Assembly (NCBI RefSeq): GCF_001815355.1 | Contig: NZ_KV820360.1 | Span: forward strand, 45,616-109,615 | DNA length: 64,000 bases | Direction: 5' to 3' | Source of the DNA: Haemophilus sp. HMSC068C11 | GTDB lineage: Bacteria; Pseudomonadota; Gammaproteobacteria; Enterobacterales; Pasteurellaceae | Shown: piece by piece, positions 9,533-19,256 of the stretch | How positions within the stretch are numbered: position 1 is the stretch's first letter | How the letters are laid out: every line of letters starts with the position of its first letter | Program-made: the position numbers and the translations under genes | The notes under the pieces: model-generated | Databases searched by the model: none | What the model was told of the DNA's origin: nothing | What the model saw: only the letters and a program-made list of their open reading frames with translations

Positions 9533-12052
9533 TTAGATTGAACGTTTAACTTCAACGACTTCAAACACCTCGATTTGGTCGCCGACTTTCACGTCATTGT
9601 AGTTTTTAACGCCGATACCACATTCCATACCATTACGGACTTCAGAAACGTCATCTTTAAAGCGACGGAGAGATTCCAATTCACCTTCAAAAATTACCAC
9701 GTTATCACGTAATACACGGATTGGGTTGTTGCGTTTTACTACACCTTCAGTCACCATACAACCTGCGATTGCGCCAAATTTCGGATGTTTAAATACATCA
9801 CGCACTTCAGCCAAGCCAATGATTTCTTGTTTGAATTCAGGTTGTAGCATACCGCTCATCGCTGCTTTCACATCATTTAATAGTTCATAAATGATAGAGT
9901 AATAACGAAGGTCAATATTTTCTGCTTCGATAATACGGCGAGCAGAAGCGTCCGCACGTACGTTAAAGCCAACAATAATCGCATTAGAGGCTGCCGCTAG
10001 GGTTGCATCAGTTTCAGAAATACCACCGACACCAGAACCCACAACTTTCACTTTCACTTCATCAGTAGAAAGATCTTGTAACGATTGAATAATCGCTTCC
10101 ACAGAACCCTGTACGTCTGCTTTCACGATGATATTCAGTTCAGCAACATCACCTTCAGCCATATTACTAAACATATTTTCAAGTTTCGCTTTTTGCTGAC
10201 GAGCAAGTTTCACTTCACGGAACTTACCTTGACGGTGTAATGCTACTTCACGTGCTTTTTTCTCATCACGTACTACAGTTGCTTCATCACCCGCTGCTGG
10301 CACGCCCGAAAGACCTAACACCTCAACAGGAATAGATGGGCCGGCTTCATCGATTTCTTTACCGTTTTCATCGCGCATTGCACGAACACGACCGTATTCA
10401 AAACCGCAAAGTACGATATCACCTTTACGTAAAGTACCAGATTGAACAAGAATTGTCGCAACCGGACCACGACCTTTATCAAGGTAAGATTCAATCACTA
10501 CACCGCTTGCCATACCGTCTTTTACAGCCGTTAATTCAAGTACTTCTGATTGAAGCAAGATGGCATCTAATAAGTCATCAACACCGGTACCTTTCTTCGC
10601 AGAAACAGGAACGAATTGCACATCACCACCGAATTTCTCAGAAATCACTTCGTGTTGAAGTAATTCTTGTTCTACTCGGTCTGGATTTGCTTCTGGTTTA
10701 TCAATTTTGTTCACTGCAACCACTAAAGGCGCACCTGCTGCTTTCGCGTGTTGAATCGCTTCAATGGTTTGAGGCATCACACCATCATCTGCCGCAACAA
10801 CAAGAACGACGATATCTGTTGCTTTCGCACCACGTGCACGCATTGAGGTAAATGCGGCGTGTCCTGGCGTATCTAAGAAGGTGATCATTTTGCCGTCATC
10901 CATTTCTACGTGGTACGCACCGATGTGCTGAGTAATACCACCCGCCTCACCTGCTGCAACTTTCGCTTTACGAATATAGTCAAGCAATGAGGTTTTACCA
11001 TGGTCAACGTGCCCCATGATCGTTACAACTGGTGCACGAGTTACTTTTTCAGCATTAACATCGCGATCGCCTAATACTTCTTCTTCAAGTTCATTTTCAT
11101 TGCGAAGAATCACTTTGTGACCTAATTCTTCAGCCACTAACTGTGCTGTTTCTTGGTCAAGCACTTGGTTAATGGTTACCATTTCGCCCATCTTCATCAT
11201 AGCTTTGATGATTTCAGTCGCTTTGGTTGCCATTTTGTTTGCTAATTCCGCAACGGTAATGGTTTCACCAATAACAACATCCTGTTTCACAACCTGAACA
11301 GGTTTTGTGAAGGCTTGTTGTAATGCTGCACCTTTCTTACCATTTTTACCTTTACCGAATTTACCGTCTTTTTGATTTTTACGGTTAGATTCACGCTCAT
11401 TTTTATTACCGCCCTTCACGTCATCGCGTTCTTTTTTCGCTTTAGCCACTTTATTTTTGCCGCGACCACGATTTTCATTACGGCGTTCTTCTTCATCTTC
11501 TGCTTCTAAAGCATAACGAGAGCTTAAATTGTAATCAGTATAATCTTCTGATGCGCTTTCATTGCTTGATGTATCCGCTTCAGCATAACGTTTAGCATCT
11601 TCAGCTGCTTTACGTGCTTGCTCTTCAGCCTTTTGACGAGCCAGCTCTTCCGCTTTGCGACGAAGTTCTGCTTCTTCCGCTTTACGTTTTTCTTTTTCTG
11701 GATCAACCGATTTAGGTTTATTTTCAACCGCACTTTGTGCTGGTTTCGCTGCTTTTTCTGCTTCAACCTTAGCTTTTTCGGCTTTCGCTTTTTCCGCTGC
11801 AGCTTTTTCAGCAGCTAAACGTGCTTTTTCTTCTGCCGCTTTCTTCTCTGCTTCTTGCTGTGCTTTTAATTTTTCTGCCTCAGCGGCTTTTCGCGCAGCA
11901 TCTGTTGGCACAGTACGTTTTTTACGAACTTCAACTTGTACCGCTTTTGCTTTACCGCCAGCTGTTGTACTGCTTACGGTTGTTTTTGTTCTGCGTTGAA
12001 TACTTAGTTTTTTCGGTGCATTCGCATCCGCATTTTTTACATCTTCAGTCAT
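9533..12052 (-). CDS. infB: translation initiation factor IF-2
   Basis: GTPase that brings initiator fMet-tRNA to the 30S subunit and promotes subunit joining. The 839-residue protein has a small N-terminal domain, a long Ala/Lys/Glu-rich coiled stretch (residues ~50-160) and a basic Lys/Asn-rich linker before the G domain. G motifs are visible: [13 protein letters not shown] and NKID, followed by the two beta-barrels and C-terminal fMet-binding domain. It lies 11 nt after nusA. An uptake sequence (11727) encodes Ser-Ala-Val within the low-complexity region. Internal in-frame starts that give shorter IF-2 forms in E. coli may exist here but were not resolved. Confidence 0.97.
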   Translation of the reverse strand: MTEDVKNADANAPKKLSIQRRTKTTVSSTTAGGKAKAVQVEVRKKRTVPTDAARKAAEAEKLKAQQEAEKKAAEEKARLAAEKAAAEKAKAEKAKVEAEKAAKPAQSAVENKPKSVDPEKEKRKAEEAELRRKAEELARQKAEEQARKAAEDAKRYAEADTSSNESASEDYTDYNLSSRYALEAEDEEERRNENRGRGKNKVAKAKKERDDVKGGNKNERESNRKNQKDGKFGKGKNGKKGAALQQAFTKPVQVVKQDVVIGETITVAELANKMATKATEIIKAMMKMGEMVTINQVLDQETAQLVAEELGHKVILRNENELEEEVLGDRDVNAEKVTRAPVVTIMGHVDHGKTSLLDYIRKAKVAAGEAGGITQHIGAYHVEMDDGKMITFLDTPGHAAFTSMRARGAKATDIVVLVVAADDGVMPQTIEAIQHAKAAGAPLVVAVNKIDKPEANPDRVEQELLQHEVISEKFGGDVQFVPVSAKKGTGVDDLLDAILLQSEVLELTAVKDGMASGVVIESYLDKGRGPVATILVQSGTLRKGDIVLCGFEYGRVRAMRDENGKEIDEAGPSIPVEVLGLSGVPAAGDEATVVRDEKKAREVALHRQGKFREVKLARQQKAKLENMFSNMAEGDVAELNIIVKADVQGSVEAIIQSLQDLSTDEVKVKVVGSGVGGISETDATLAAASNAIIVGFNVRADASARRIIEAENIDLRYYSIIYELLNDVKAAMSGMLQPEFKQEIIGLAEVRDVFKHPKFGAIAGCMVTEGVVKRNNPIRVLRDNVVIFEGELESLRRFKDDVSEVRNGMECGIGVKNYNDVKVGDQIEVFEVVEVKRSI

Positions 12053-12063
12053 TATTAAACTCC

Positions 12064-13551
12064 TTACTCTTCGCTAAACCAGCAAATATTACGCGCAGCC
12101 ATAATAAAGTCAGCGGCTTGCTCTGCGGTTAATTCTTCGATATCAGCTAAATCATCTACACCTTGCTCAGCAAGTTCTTCAAGCGTAGTAATTTGTTTTT
12201 CAGCTAATTTAAAGGCAATGTGACGATTCATCCCTTCAAGATTTAATAAACGATCTTCAATATTCGCTTTTTTCAAGGCTTCTTCTTCAGCTGCAGCAGC
12301 TGCAGTAATGGCATCTTTTGCGCGACCTTGTAATTCTTCGATAAGATCTTCATCTTCTAAACCATCAATTGCACTCAGTTCGCTCACAGGAACATAAGCC
12401 ACTTCTTCTAATGAAGTAAAACCTTCATTTACTAAGATTTGAGCAAACTCTTCATCAAGACCTAATTTATCCATGAATAAATTTAATACTTTAGTATCTT
12501 CTGCTTGATGTTTCTCATTTAATTGTTCGGTAGTCATGACATTTAATGTCCAACCGGTTAATTGTGTCGCTAAACGTACGTTTTGACCGTTACGACCAAT
12601 TGCTTGTGCTAAGTTGTCAGCATTAACAGCTATATCCATTGAGTGATTATCTTCATCTACGATAATTGAAGTCACATCAGCTGGTGCCATTGCATTGATC
12701 ACATATTGTGCTGGATTGTCATCCCAAAGTACGATATCCACACGTTCGCCACCTAACTCGTTGGTAATCGCTTGAACACGTGCACCACGCATACCCACAC
12801 ATGCACCAACTGGGTCAATACGTTTATCATTAGATTTCACCGCAATTTTCGCGCGAGAACCTGGATCACGTGCCGCACCACGGATTTCAAGCATTTCTTC
12901 ACCGATTTCTGGTACTTCAATACGGAATAACTCGATTAACATTTCAGGTTTTGCACGAGTCACAAATAGTTGTGCAGTTTTGCTTTCTGGATTCACTTTA
13001 TAAAGCACACCACGAACACGATCACCTGGACGGAAGTTTTCACGAGGAAGCATATCTTCACGCATAATCACGGCTTCTGCTTTATTGCCTAAATCTAAAA
13101 TGATGCTTTCACGATTTACTTTTTTCACCGTACCCGTAACAATCTTACCTTCTTCAGAACGGAATTGCTCAACCACTTTTGCACGTTCTGCTTCACGGAT
13201 TTTAGTGCTGATTACTTGGCGAGCAGTTTGCATTGCAATACGGTCAAATGCGATAGACTCAATTTGGTCTTCAACATAATCACCAAGTTGAACATTCGGA
13301 TCTTCAAATTGTGCCGCTTCTAATGTCATTTCTTTTGTTGGCACTTTAACTTCATCAACCACCAACCAACGACGGAATGTATCAAACTCACCCGTTTTAG
13401 GGTTGATAGATACGCGAATATCGGTTTCATAGTCATATTTTTTCTTTGTTGAAAGTGCAATCGCACTCTCTAACGCTTCAAAAATCTTTTCGCGTGGTAA
13501 TAACTTCTCGTTAGATACTGCTTCAGCAGCTAACAAAATCTCTTTACTCAT
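12064..13551 (-). CDS. nusA: transcription termination/antitermination factor NusA
   Basis: RNA polymerase-binding factor controlling pausing, intrinsic termination and antitermination. The 495-residue protein shows the N-terminal polymerase-binding domain, an S1 domain ([19 protein letters not shown]), two KH domains (around [16 protein letters not shown] and [12 protein letters not shown]) and two acidic C-terminal repeats, as in gamma-proteobacteria. It sits 15 nt after rimP. Tandem terminators upstream of rimP suggest that NusA could regulate its own operon by promoting termination there; that is inference. Confidence 0.97.
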   Translation of the reverse strand: MSKEILLAAEAVSNEKLLPREKIFEALESAIALSTKKKYDYETDIRVSINPKTGEFDTFRRWLVVDEVKVPTKEMTLEAAQFEDPNVQLGDYVEDQIESIAFDRIAMQTARQVISTKIREAERAKVVEQFRSEEGKIVTGTVKKVNRESIILDLGNKAEAVIMREDMLPRENFRPGDRVRGVLYKVNPESKTAQLFVTRAKPEMLIELFRIEVPEIGEEMLEIRGAARDPGSRAKIAVKSNDKRIDPVGACVGMRGARVQAITNELGGERVDIVLWDDNPAQYVINAMAPADVTSIIVDEDNHSMDIAVNADNLAQAIGRNGQNVRLATQLTGWTLNVMTTEQLNEKHQAEDTKVLNLFMDKLGLDEEFAQILVNEGFTSLEEVAYVPVSELSAIDGLEDEDLIEELQGRAKDAITAAAAAEEEALKKANIEDRLLNLEGMNRHIAFKLAEKQITTLEELAEQGVDDLADIEELTAEQAADFIMAARNICWFSEE

Positions 13552-13566
13552 TTTCCTTTTTCTCCT

Positions 13567-14022
13567 TTAAAATTTTGCGATTACATTGGCTTTTTGAATG
13601 TTGCCAAAAATAAGAACTTGTTCCTGACCATCAACAATAAGTGTCAACATGTCATTTTCAATTTTTTCCAATTTACCTTGCCATTTACGGCGATCTAAAA
13701 CAGGAATACGTAAATGCACAGCGATATCCTCACCCACATAACGTTGGAATTGTTCAAGCGTAAATAACGGACGATCAAGACCTGGTGATGACACTTCTAG
13801 GTTATATTTATCCGCAATTGGATCTTCCACGTCTAAAATCGCGCTCACTTGACGACTTACATCAGCACAATCATCAACGCCTACGCCATCGTCTTTATCA
13901 ATGAATAAACGCACGGTCATAAAGCGACCTGCACGTTGGCATTCAATCCCCCAAAGTTCGCAGCCTAAGTCTTCTACTGCACCTTGAAGCATCTCTTGCA
14001 ATCTTTGTTCTAATGTTGCCAA
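13567..14022 (-). CDS. rimP: ribosome maturation factor RimP
   Basis: Cytoplasmic 30S assembly factor of 151 residues that acts early on the 30S head region. The N-terminal alpha/beta domain includes [14 protein letters not shown] and [12 protein letters not shown], both conserved, and the C-terminal domain is SH3-like. It heads the rimP-nusA-infB-rbfA-truB series. The start has a usable AGGAGCAAAAATTGG-like region upstream. There is no room for a separate promoter between its start and the terminator hairpin ending at 14060, so transcription must read through from the tRNA promoter. Confidence 0.93.
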   Translation of the reverse strand: MATLEQRLQEMLQGAVEDLGCELWGIECQRAGRFMTVRLFIDKDDGVGVDDCADVSRQVSAILDVEDPIADKYNLEVSSPGLDRPLFTLEQFQRYVGEDIAVHLRIPVLDRRKWQGKLEKIENDMLTLIVDGQEQVLIFGNIQKANVIAKF

Positions 14023-14052
14023 TTTTTGCTCCTAATCTTAAAATTCAGACAT

Positions 14053-14088
14053 AAAAAAAGGGTTAGGTTCGTCAATGAACCTAAGCCC
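14053..14088 (-). terminator. terminator/attenuator immediately upstream of rimP
   Basis: Minus-strand hairpin with an 11-bp stem (GGGCTTAGGTTC-like arm at 14077-14088, partner at 14060-14070, one bulged base) followed by seven T. It is the second of two tandem hairpins after the tRNA gene and ends 31 nt before the rimP start, so it can act as an attenuator for the nusA operon. Confidence 0.75.
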
Positions 14089-14106
14089 AGTTTCTAAATT
14101 TCTCGT

Positions 14107-14132
14107 ACAAAAAAACCCCAAACTTGGGGTTC
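14107..14132 (-). terminator. tRNA-fMet terminator
   Basis: Perfect hairpin AACCCCAA / TTGGGGTT (14114-14132, six-or-fewer-base loop) followed on the minus strand by a run of seven T. It lies 20 nt after the tRNA 3' CCA and would release the tRNA precursor. Confidence 0.85.
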
Positions 14133-14151
14133 TTATTACTGAACTTGTTAT

Positions 14152-14228
14152 TGGTTGCGGGGGCCGGATTTGAACCGACGGCCTTCGGGTTATGAGCCCG
14201 ACGAGCTACCAAGCTGCTCCACCCCGCG
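14152..14228 (-). tRNA. metY: initiator tRNA-fMet (CAU)
   Basis: A 77-nt tRNA with encoded CCA. It has the initiator hallmarks: a C1 x A72 mismatch at the acceptor end, anticodon CAT, and three consecutive G-C pairs in the anticodon stem (GGG...CCC). It differs from the E. coli sequence at only a few positions. The location just upstream of rimP-nusA-infB is the same as metY in E. coli, linking initiator tRNA to IF-2 synthesis. The symbol metY is assigned by that synteny. Confidence 0.97.
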
Positions 14229-14238
14229 TCCGAAATAT

Positions 14239-14273
14239 GGGGTGTATTATAGTGTTCTAAATCAAAAGATCAA
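14239..14273 (-). promoter_or_regulatory. promoter of tRNA-fMet and the nusA operon
   Basis: On the minus strand, TTGATC (14268-14273) and a perfect TATAAT (14246-14251) are separated by 16 nt. A C-rich stretch (ACCCC) follows the -10 box, resembling the GC-rich discriminators of growth-rate- and ppGpp-controlled stable RNA promoters. The next RNA feature is the tRNA 5' end 18 nt downstream. Confidence 0.75.
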
Positions 14274-14342
14274 GCGGTTTCTGCTAATTTTCTTGAAAAC
14301 CTAAGATTTTTGACCGCACTTTGCTTTATCTTAAAGTGAGAG

Positions 14343-14471
14343 TTAGAATCCAAAGCCAGTTCCAAGACCTACACCAACGCCCACACCATTACTGCCGCCA
14401 CCAGCGCCAACACCCACAGAACAAGCGCTTACCAAAGCACTTAATACAGCCACTAAAAATAATTTTTTCAT
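14343..14471 (-). CDS. 42-residue glycine-rich lipoprotein
   Basis: A very small gene that automatic calls could miss. It encodes a signal peptide (MKKLFLVAVLSALVSAC) with lipobox LVSAC and lipidation Cys17, leaving a mature part of only 26 residues made mainly of Gly and Val (SVGVGAGGG, then GVGVGVGLGTGFGF). The ATG overlaps the stop of the upstream kinase-like gene as ATGA and an AAAGGAAA ribosome site lies 8 nt ahead, both arguing it is real. It would be anchored in a membrane facing the periplasm. No function can be assigned; the Gly-Val repeats recall glycine-zipper segments but are too short to be sure. Confidence 0.72.
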   Translation of the reverse strand: MKKLFLVAVLSALVSACSVGVGAGGGSNGVGVGVGLGTGFGF

Positions 14472-15190
14472 AGATTTTCCTTTGTTAAATGTTCAAATAA
14501 CCGATAAACGGCCAATAAATCCGTTCGAGCAATTGGTTTAAACGGAAGTAAAAGATAATAAAGCCAGCGAAATCTTCTCATATATGACAACATATCAGCC
14601 CAATAAATCGTTGGACAGTGAGATTTATAATAATCAAATAATTCATTAAGCTTTTCATCATCTAAGCCTTTCACACGACACAAACTGTATAAAAATGCTA
14701 GCATATCACGTGTAATCAACCAATGTTCATTATGGCTTTTTGAATGGGATTCAAAGTCCATAAAACTAATCTGACCATCTCTCCATGCAATATCTCGTAT
14801 GGCTGGACGACCATGAATAATGCCTTGTTGATGAAGATTAATCAATATCTCCATCGCTAAATGCAAAATATGTGATTTTTCTGTCCAAGACAACGTTTCA
14901 TCATTAAGCCAGATGTTCAATGTTGGCCCTGCATCTTCCAATACTAAATAATCATCACCGAAATCACATAATTTAGGTATTGGTGCACCAATATTATTCA
15001 GGTGCTGAAGAATCTCACATTCTTCTTTAAAATGTTGCTTTGGATGCGGTTTTAATAATAACCATATCCCTTTTAATTGCTCGGGTTGTTTTAACCAATA
15101 ATGTTTCCCTAAATATTCAAATTGGAAAACACGTTCCCCACGGTGTTTTTCAAGAAGCTTCTGCACATGCTCTTTAAATGACGAAGTCAT
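14468..15190 (-). CDS. atypical small-molecule/LPS kinase-like protein
   Basis: A 240-residue protein with a kinase-like fold of the LPS kinase (WaaP/InaA) type. The N-lobe contains a probable ATP-binding lysine (YWLKQPEQ) and an E in EECEILQHL; the hinge region reads YLVLEDAG; the catalytic loop reads IIHGRPAIRDIAW (H126, D133) and the metal-binding site is FMDFES (D145). The usual HGDLHxxN is replaced by HGRPxxRD, a deviation that may define a subfamily. It has no membrane segment or signal peptide, so it acts in the cytoplasm, possibly on a lipid-linked or envelope substrate. It is coupled to the small lipoprotein downstream. Confidence 0.65.
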   Translation of the reverse strand: MTSSFKEHVQKLLEKHRGERVFQFEYLGKHYWLKQPEQLKGIWLLLKPHPKQHFKEECEILQHLNNIGAPIPKLCDFGDDYLVLEDAGPTLNIWLNDETLSWTEKSHILHLAMEILINLHQQGIIHGRPAIRDIAWRDGQISFMDFESHSKSHNEHWLITRDMLAFLYSLCRVKGLDDEKLNELFDYYKSHCPTIYWADMLSYMRRFRWLYYLLLPFKPIARTDLLAVYRLFEHLTKENL

Positions 15191-15278
15191 AATCTCTACT
15201 TAAATTTTTATTGTATAGTGAAAAGATAAGCGATACATTCTACAAAATTTTTATTCTTTTTCAATCAAGGAGAAAAAT

Positions 15279-15839
15279 ATGCATTTTTTGAAAAAAGTAC
15301 TCGCCGTACTGATATTAGGTTTCTGCACGCTATCCGTGCAAGCCTCTCCATTCAGTATTGGCGAGCAACAAATTAACCAGTATTTAAGCGAAAAAGGCAC
15401 GATTAGTGACAAGCTCGGTATCCCTGGATTATTTTCTGTCGATTACGCATTGAAAGATTTGGTGACTCAAATCGGGCAAACTGAAAGTAATCGTGTTGAA
15501 ATGAGCGGTTTGGTTGATACGCTTATTCGTTTATCTGGTAAAACCTACCCAGCTAAATTGCATTTAACCTTTGATGCCGTTCCAGAGTATAACGCACAAG
15601 AAGGTGCACTCTATTTAAAAAATCTGCGAATTTTACGCTGGTCTGGCGAACCTAATAGTGCCATGGAGCAACTCCAAGATGTTATGCCGCTATTAAGCGA
15701 TGGTGTAGCAGCCTTATTAAGTCAGATGCCGGTTTACACCTTAGATGAAAGTGATATGAAACAAATGCTCATTAAGAAATTTGCCAAAGAAATTAAAGTT
15801 GAAAAAGGTCGATTGGAATTAATTGGTGGAATGTTTTAA
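15279..15839 (+). CDS. exported DUF1439-type protein (YceB-like)
   Basis: A 186-residue exported protein. Residues 1-22 form a Sec signal peptide ending VQA-SP; unlike E. coli YceB it has no lipobox cysteine at the cleavage site, so it is probably soluble periplasmic. The rest (FSIGEQQINQYL near the start, and a C-terminal KKFAKEIKVEKGRLELI) matches DUF1439 proteins, which have a lipid-binding-like (TULIP-like) fold, although function is unknown. A strong AAGGAG ribosome site precedes the ATG. It is a single-gene unit ending at a GC-rich terminator. Confidence 0.72.
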   Translation: MHFLKKVLAVLILGFCTLSVQASPFSIGEQQINQYLSEKGTISDKLGIPGLFSVDYALKDLVTQIGQTESNRVEMSGLVDTLIRLSGKTYPAKLHLTFDAVPEYNAQEGALYLKNLRILRWSGEPNSAMEQLQDVMPLLSDGVAALLSQMPVYTLDESDMKQMLIKKFAKEIKVEKGRLELIGGMF

Positions 15840-15845
15840 CAAAAA

Positions 15846-15868
15846 GGGCGTATTAAACGCCCTTTTTT
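15846..15868. terminator. bidirectional terminator after the DUF1439 gene
   Basis: Stem GGGCGT / ACGCCC (15846-15851 with 15857-15862) is flanked by AAAAA on one side and TTTTTT on the other, between convergent genes (the DUF1439 gene and qseC, whose stop codon lies in the downstream T tract). Confidence 0.85.
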
Positions 15869-17222
15869 ATAACTCAATGATAGCTCGCAAACCTTGAGTG
15901 TGTCCGTTATCTTCAATATTTTCCAGGCGGAAACGGTAATGGTGCAATTCTGCGATTCTTGCCACAATAGACAATCCAAGCCCACTTCCCTTTTCATTTT
16001 GTCCTGCCGGACGATAAAAACGCTGCCCTAATTTTGCTAATTCTTCTGGGTCAACACCACCGCCATTATCTTCGATAAGAATCTTACGCGGCTGCAAAAT
16101 CACACGAACCAGAGTGCCTTGCGGACAATATTTAATGGCATTATCCAACAAGTTTCGTAGCATTTGTGCAAGTAATAATGGCTGTCCTTGCTTAACGGCA
16201 GGATCTCCCTGATGTTCAAACTGCAATTCGATTTGGCGTTGCTGCGCACTGAAATATAACTCACCGATAAGTGAAGTTATCATTTCTGACCAATCAATGG
16301 ATTCCTGATGATTTAATTCTTTAAGATTATCTAATCGAGAAAGCGTAAGAAGCTGTTCGATTAATTGGGTCGCTCGGTCGATACCTTGGGTTAAATGCAT
16401 TAAGGCCATTTCACGAGTTTGTGCATCATCGCCAGCCAACTGTGCGACTTCCGTTTGAATACGTAATGCCGCTAATGGGCTACGTAATTCATGTGCTGCA
16501 TCAGAAACAAAGCGGCGCTCCCGTTCCAACTGCTCACTGGTGCGTTTGAAAAATTGATTTAAGTTTTGGACTAACGGTAAAATCTCTGTTGGCACATCAT
16601 CGGTTTCTAATAACGATACATCACCTGGTCGGCGAGCTTGTACGTTTCGACTCAATCGATTAATTGGTTTTAATGCACGATAAATCACAATAAACGCGAC
16701 CAATAAGAGTACTGGTAATCCTGCAAACCAAATTCCTGTTTGGCTGAAAACCATTTTATTGACCAACTCTTCGCGATATTCTAACTCTTGACCTACGGCG
16801 ATCACCAATTCACCATTACCAACAGGTTGCCAATAAATCAACCATTCATCGTCATCATCTAAAATATGCGCTTTACTAAAACCAATCTTATTTTGAAAAA
16901 TAAATTTGTCGCCATTATCACCATCGGTTAATAATCTTTCGCCTTTGTTAGAAAATATGGCAAAGGCCAATGCATCATTATCATAATGACGTTTCTGTGG
17001 TTTAAATCCACCACGTGGAAAATTCGCATTTTCATCCAATAACACATTTTTCAAATCAGAGGTTGCTAAACGTTCGGCAAAAAGCACTTGCTGTGCATTA
17101 AACACATCTTTTACTTCTTTTTTGACAACCGTCCAGGCAACAGCCGTGGCAATGCACCACACGCAAAGTGCGGTCAAACTTAAACCGATTAAGAGACGAA
17201 AACTCAGTCGTTTATTTTTCAT
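15867..17222 (-). CDS. qseC: sensor histidine kinase QseC (FirS-like)
   Basis: Inner-membrane sensor kinase of 451 residues. Two transmembrane helices (about residues 10-30 and 165-185) flank a periplasmic sensor domain, followed by HAMP, the phospho-acceptor box [15 protein letters not shown]-box [11 protein letters not shown], and G boxes EDNGGGVD and GSGLGLSI. It partners the upstream response regulator, whose stop it overlaps by 11 nt. The same ygiW-regulator-sensor trio is known in H. influenzae as FirRS, responding to ferrous iron, and in relatives as QseBC; the signal here is not evident from sequence. An uptake sequence encodes Thr-Ala-Leu in the first helix. Confidence 0.9.
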   Translation of the reverse strand: MKNKRLSFRLLIGLSLTALCVWCIATAVAWTVVKKEVKDVFNAQQVLFAERLATSDLKNVLLDENANFPRGGFKPQKRHYDNDALAFAIFSNKGERLLTDGDNGDKFIFQNKIGFSKAHILDDDDEWLIYWQPVGNGELVIAVGQELEYREELVNKMVFSQTGIWFAGLPVLLLVAFIVIYRALKPINRLSRNVQARRPGDVSLLETDDVPTEILPLVQNLNQFFKRTSEQLERERRFVSDAAHELRSPLAALRIQTEVAQLAGDDAQTREMALMHLTQGIDRATQLIEQLLTLSRLDNLKELNHQESIDWSEMITSLIGELYFSAQQRQIELQFEHQGDPAVKQGQPLLLAQMLRNLLDNAIKYCPQGTLVRVILQPRKILIEDNGGGVDPEELAKLGQRFYRPAGQNEKGSGLGLSIVARIAELHHYRFRLENIEDNGHTQGLRAIIEL

Positions 17223-17880
17223 TAACTTGTCCTAAAGCATAGCCTACGCCATGTACCGTACGAATAAATTGCTTACCTAATTTTTGACGCAAATTATAAA
17301 TATGTACGTCCAATGCACCACTACTTAATTCTTCATCCCAATTTGACAGTTTTTCTTCAATGGTCGCACGTGAAAGCACTCGTTCTTTATTCAGCATAAA
17401 AAGCTCGAGTAATTTATATTCACGTCCAGTTAATGTAATTTCATCTTCATTCAACCAAGCCTTACGCTGAGCAGGATCGAGTTTGACATTACCATGCTCA
17501 ATTTGTGGTTTAACTTGCCCATAACGACGACGAATTAATGCTTGTAATCGCACCACCACTTCAGCCAAAGCAAAGGGCTTGCAAAGATAATCATCCGCAC
17601 CTTGTTGAATGCCTTTAATGCGTTCATCCAACGTATCACGTGCAGTTAAAATCAACACTGGTACATCTTGATTATTTGAGCGCCATTGTTTCAATACATC
17701 CAAACCATCTAGTTTAGGCAGGGTTAAATCCAATACCACTGCATCATAAGGCGCGCCGATTAAGGCGTTTAATCCACTTTGCCCATCAGTAAACCAATCT
17801 ACAATAAAGCCTGATTTCGTTAAACCAATTTGCAGACCATTGCCGATGAGAGCATCATCTTCTACTAATAAAACTCGCAT
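17212..17880 (-). CDS. qseB: OmpR/PhoB-family response regulator QseB (FirR-like)
   Basis: DNA-binding response regulator of 222 residues. The receiver domain has the acidic pair in VEDDALIG, the phospho-acceptor Asp in [12 protein letters not shown] and the Lys in CKPFALAE; the C-terminus is a winged helix ([19 protein letters not shown]). I start at MRVLLVEDD (17880) because the family begins there; a longer frame would add 18 residues. The CTTAA-type repeats before ygiW are the probable binding site, giving autoregulation of the ygiW-qseBC operon. Confidence 0.9.
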   Translation of the reverse strand: MRVLLVEDDALIGNGLQIGLTKSGFIVDWFTDGQSGLNALIGAPYDAVVLDLTLPKLDGLDVLKQWRSNNQDVPVLILTARDTLDERIKGIQQGADDYLCKPFALAEVVVRLQALIRRRYGQVKPQIEHGNVKLDPAQRKAWLNEDEITLTGREYKLLELFMLNKERVLSRATIEEKLSNWDEELSSGALDVHIYNLRQKLGKQFIRTVHGVGYALGQVNEK

Positions 17881-17949
17881 AATATTGACCGCACTTTTCT
17901 TAAAACGAAAAAATGGCAGGCTTTTGCCCACCACTTCAAATTATATGAA

Positions 17950-18318
17950 TTATTGCGCTTTTTCAACGCTAATGACTTCAAGCTCTGGTTTTTCAAACAT
18001 TTCATTGTCTAGTTTACCGTAAACGCGGATTTTATCCTGAGGTCCCACATTTAAGCCATTCCAAACGCGGTTTTTAATTTCCAATTTGATTTGGTCTGTG
18101 CCATCAGTGAAAAGATATTCATCACCATCAATTTGTTGAGTGATGTTACCGACTAAGGTAATCATAGAATTATCTTTCGCAGATAATGCTTGTTTAACTG
18201 TAAGTTGTTGACCTTGGTTACCACCTTGGAAGCCACCTTGTGCAGTGTTACCATTGAAACCCGCAAATGCTACTGAAGTAGATAAAGCTAAAAGGGTTGC
18301 TAAAGCAAATTTTTTCAT
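17950..18318 (-). CDS. ygiW: periplasmic OB-fold protein YgiW (BOF family)
   Basis: A 122-residue periplasmic protein. The signal peptide MKKFALATLLALSTSVAFA is cleaved after residue 19. The mature part begins with a Gly/Gln/Asn-rich stretch and continues as the bacterial OB-fold (TVKQALSAKDNSMITLVGNI, then YLFTDGTDQIKLEI and KIRVYGKLDNE). Family members bind small cationic ligands and help with stress and envelope resistance. It is first in the ygiW-qseB-qseC operon, 69 nt before the regulator. An AGGAG ribosome site precedes the ATG. Confidence 0.9.
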   Translation of the reverse strand: MKKFALATLLALSTSVAFAGFNGNTAQGGFQGGNQGQQLTVKQALSAKDNSMITLVGNITQQIDGDEYLFTDGTDQIKLEIKNRVWNGLNVGPQDKIRVYGKLDNEMFEKPELEVISVEKAQ

Positions 18319-18416
18319 GATGTTCTCCTAAATAAAATTAACCATAAATAGTCATGTTTCAAAGCGAAGGATTATCCTCATTGCCGCCTTGTTGATGCTT
18401 ATTAAACACAACAAAT

Positions 18417-18447
18417 CTTAATGAAATCTTAAGCAACCTTAAGATTT
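18417..18447. promoter_or_regulatory. QseB/PmrA-type operator upstream of ygiW
   Basis: CTTAAT (18417-18422), CTTAAG (18428-18433) and CTTAAG (18438-18443) recur at 11- and 10-bp spacing, one helical turn each, as expected for a tandem-binding OmpR-type regulator (PmrA box CTTAAT-N5-CTTAAG). The last two copies also lie in a perfect 24-bp inverted repeat (18424-18447). It is about 100-130 bp ahead of the ygiW start. Confidence 0.6.
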
Positions 18448-18463
18448 TTAAATTTTTTTAAAA

Positions 18464-19150
18464 TCACCAACAAAATCGCTCATTCACCCAGTTATCTTGG
18501 CGTTCTTTTTCCCATTTCGCTTTATTTTCAGGATTAGCAAAATAGCGGTCTTGCTCAACTAAACGTGCATCAAGTTTTGCTTCAGCTTCTTTTAACGCTT
18601 GTTTTCTATCTGGATGCTTGCTTGGTAATTGAGGTAAAAATACAGTCTGATACGGGTGATTTTTCACCCAGTCAATCGCATCTTGCGCCGCCTTTTGTTG
18701 CTTATTCAAATCACAGAACGCATAGGGATTAACATGCTGTCCCACTAATTGCCCAAATGCAGTGTTATTCGATACTGTTAATTTATCTAAATCCAACACA
18801 TATAAAGCGGTGATTAAACGATTTTGCCCTCGATAAAACCATTTTACTGCTTCATCACGCAAGCCAAAATCATAAGCACGAGCAGAAAGCGCAAACATTG
18901 TCATTGGGGAAACAAAATCCACTTTTTTCTCAATAATATTGACCGCACTTTCAAAATCTTTTTGTGTATTTTTCAGTAATAACGCATCAATATCTTTGTT
19001 CACATTAATCTGTTCAAGTCGTCCATCTCTGGCATCGTAATAAGGCTTTACATACATATCAATATGCTTAACCGGCTCTTTTGAAATGGTGCTACAAGCC
19101 GTTAATAAAAGTGCGGTTGAAATTAACGTTAATTTTAGAAAGGTTTGCAT
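18464..19150 (-). CDS. putative outer-membrane lipoprotein of unknown function
   Basis: A 228-residue lipoprotein: signal peptide with lipobox LLTAC, lipidation at Cys19, Ser at +2 (outer-membrane sorting). The mature part is mostly helical with Lys/Glu-rich C-terminus and few motifs; two late cysteines (AFCDLNKQ and the ERFCW end) could pair. I do not recognise the family. It stands alone between ygiW-qseBC and yfaE. Two uptake sequences lie inside, one in the signal peptide encoding Thr-Ala-Leu and one encoding Ser-Ala-Val. It resembles TPR-like lipoproteins only in the sense of repeated AxxYxxG-like spacing, which is weak. Confidence 0.7.
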   Translation of the reverse strand: MQTFLKLTLISTALLLTACSTISKEPVKHIDMYVKPYYDARDGRLEQINVNKDIDALLLKNTQKDFESAVNIIEKKVDFVSPMTMFALSARAYDFGLRDEAVKWFYRGQNRLITALYVLDLDKLTVSNNTAFGQLVGQHVNPYAFCDLNKQQKAAQDAIDWVKNHPYQTVFLPQLPSKHPDRKQALKEAEAKLDARLVEQDRYFANPENKAKWEKERQDNWVNERFCW

Positions 19151-19256
19151 GTTCTTTCCTTATGATGAATATTAGCTCGCTATATTACAACAAAAGAGCC
19201 GTGAGTTTTACTTCTCTTTCTTCTATAATGAGCAAAATTTTGTTTTATTTTGTTTC

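Noticed and set aside
9533..12052. Several long open frames on the opposite strand or in other frames of infB.
   Set aside because: They are shadows of the low-complexity Ala/Lys/Glu-rich region of IF-2; they have no ribosome sites and show repetitive composition.
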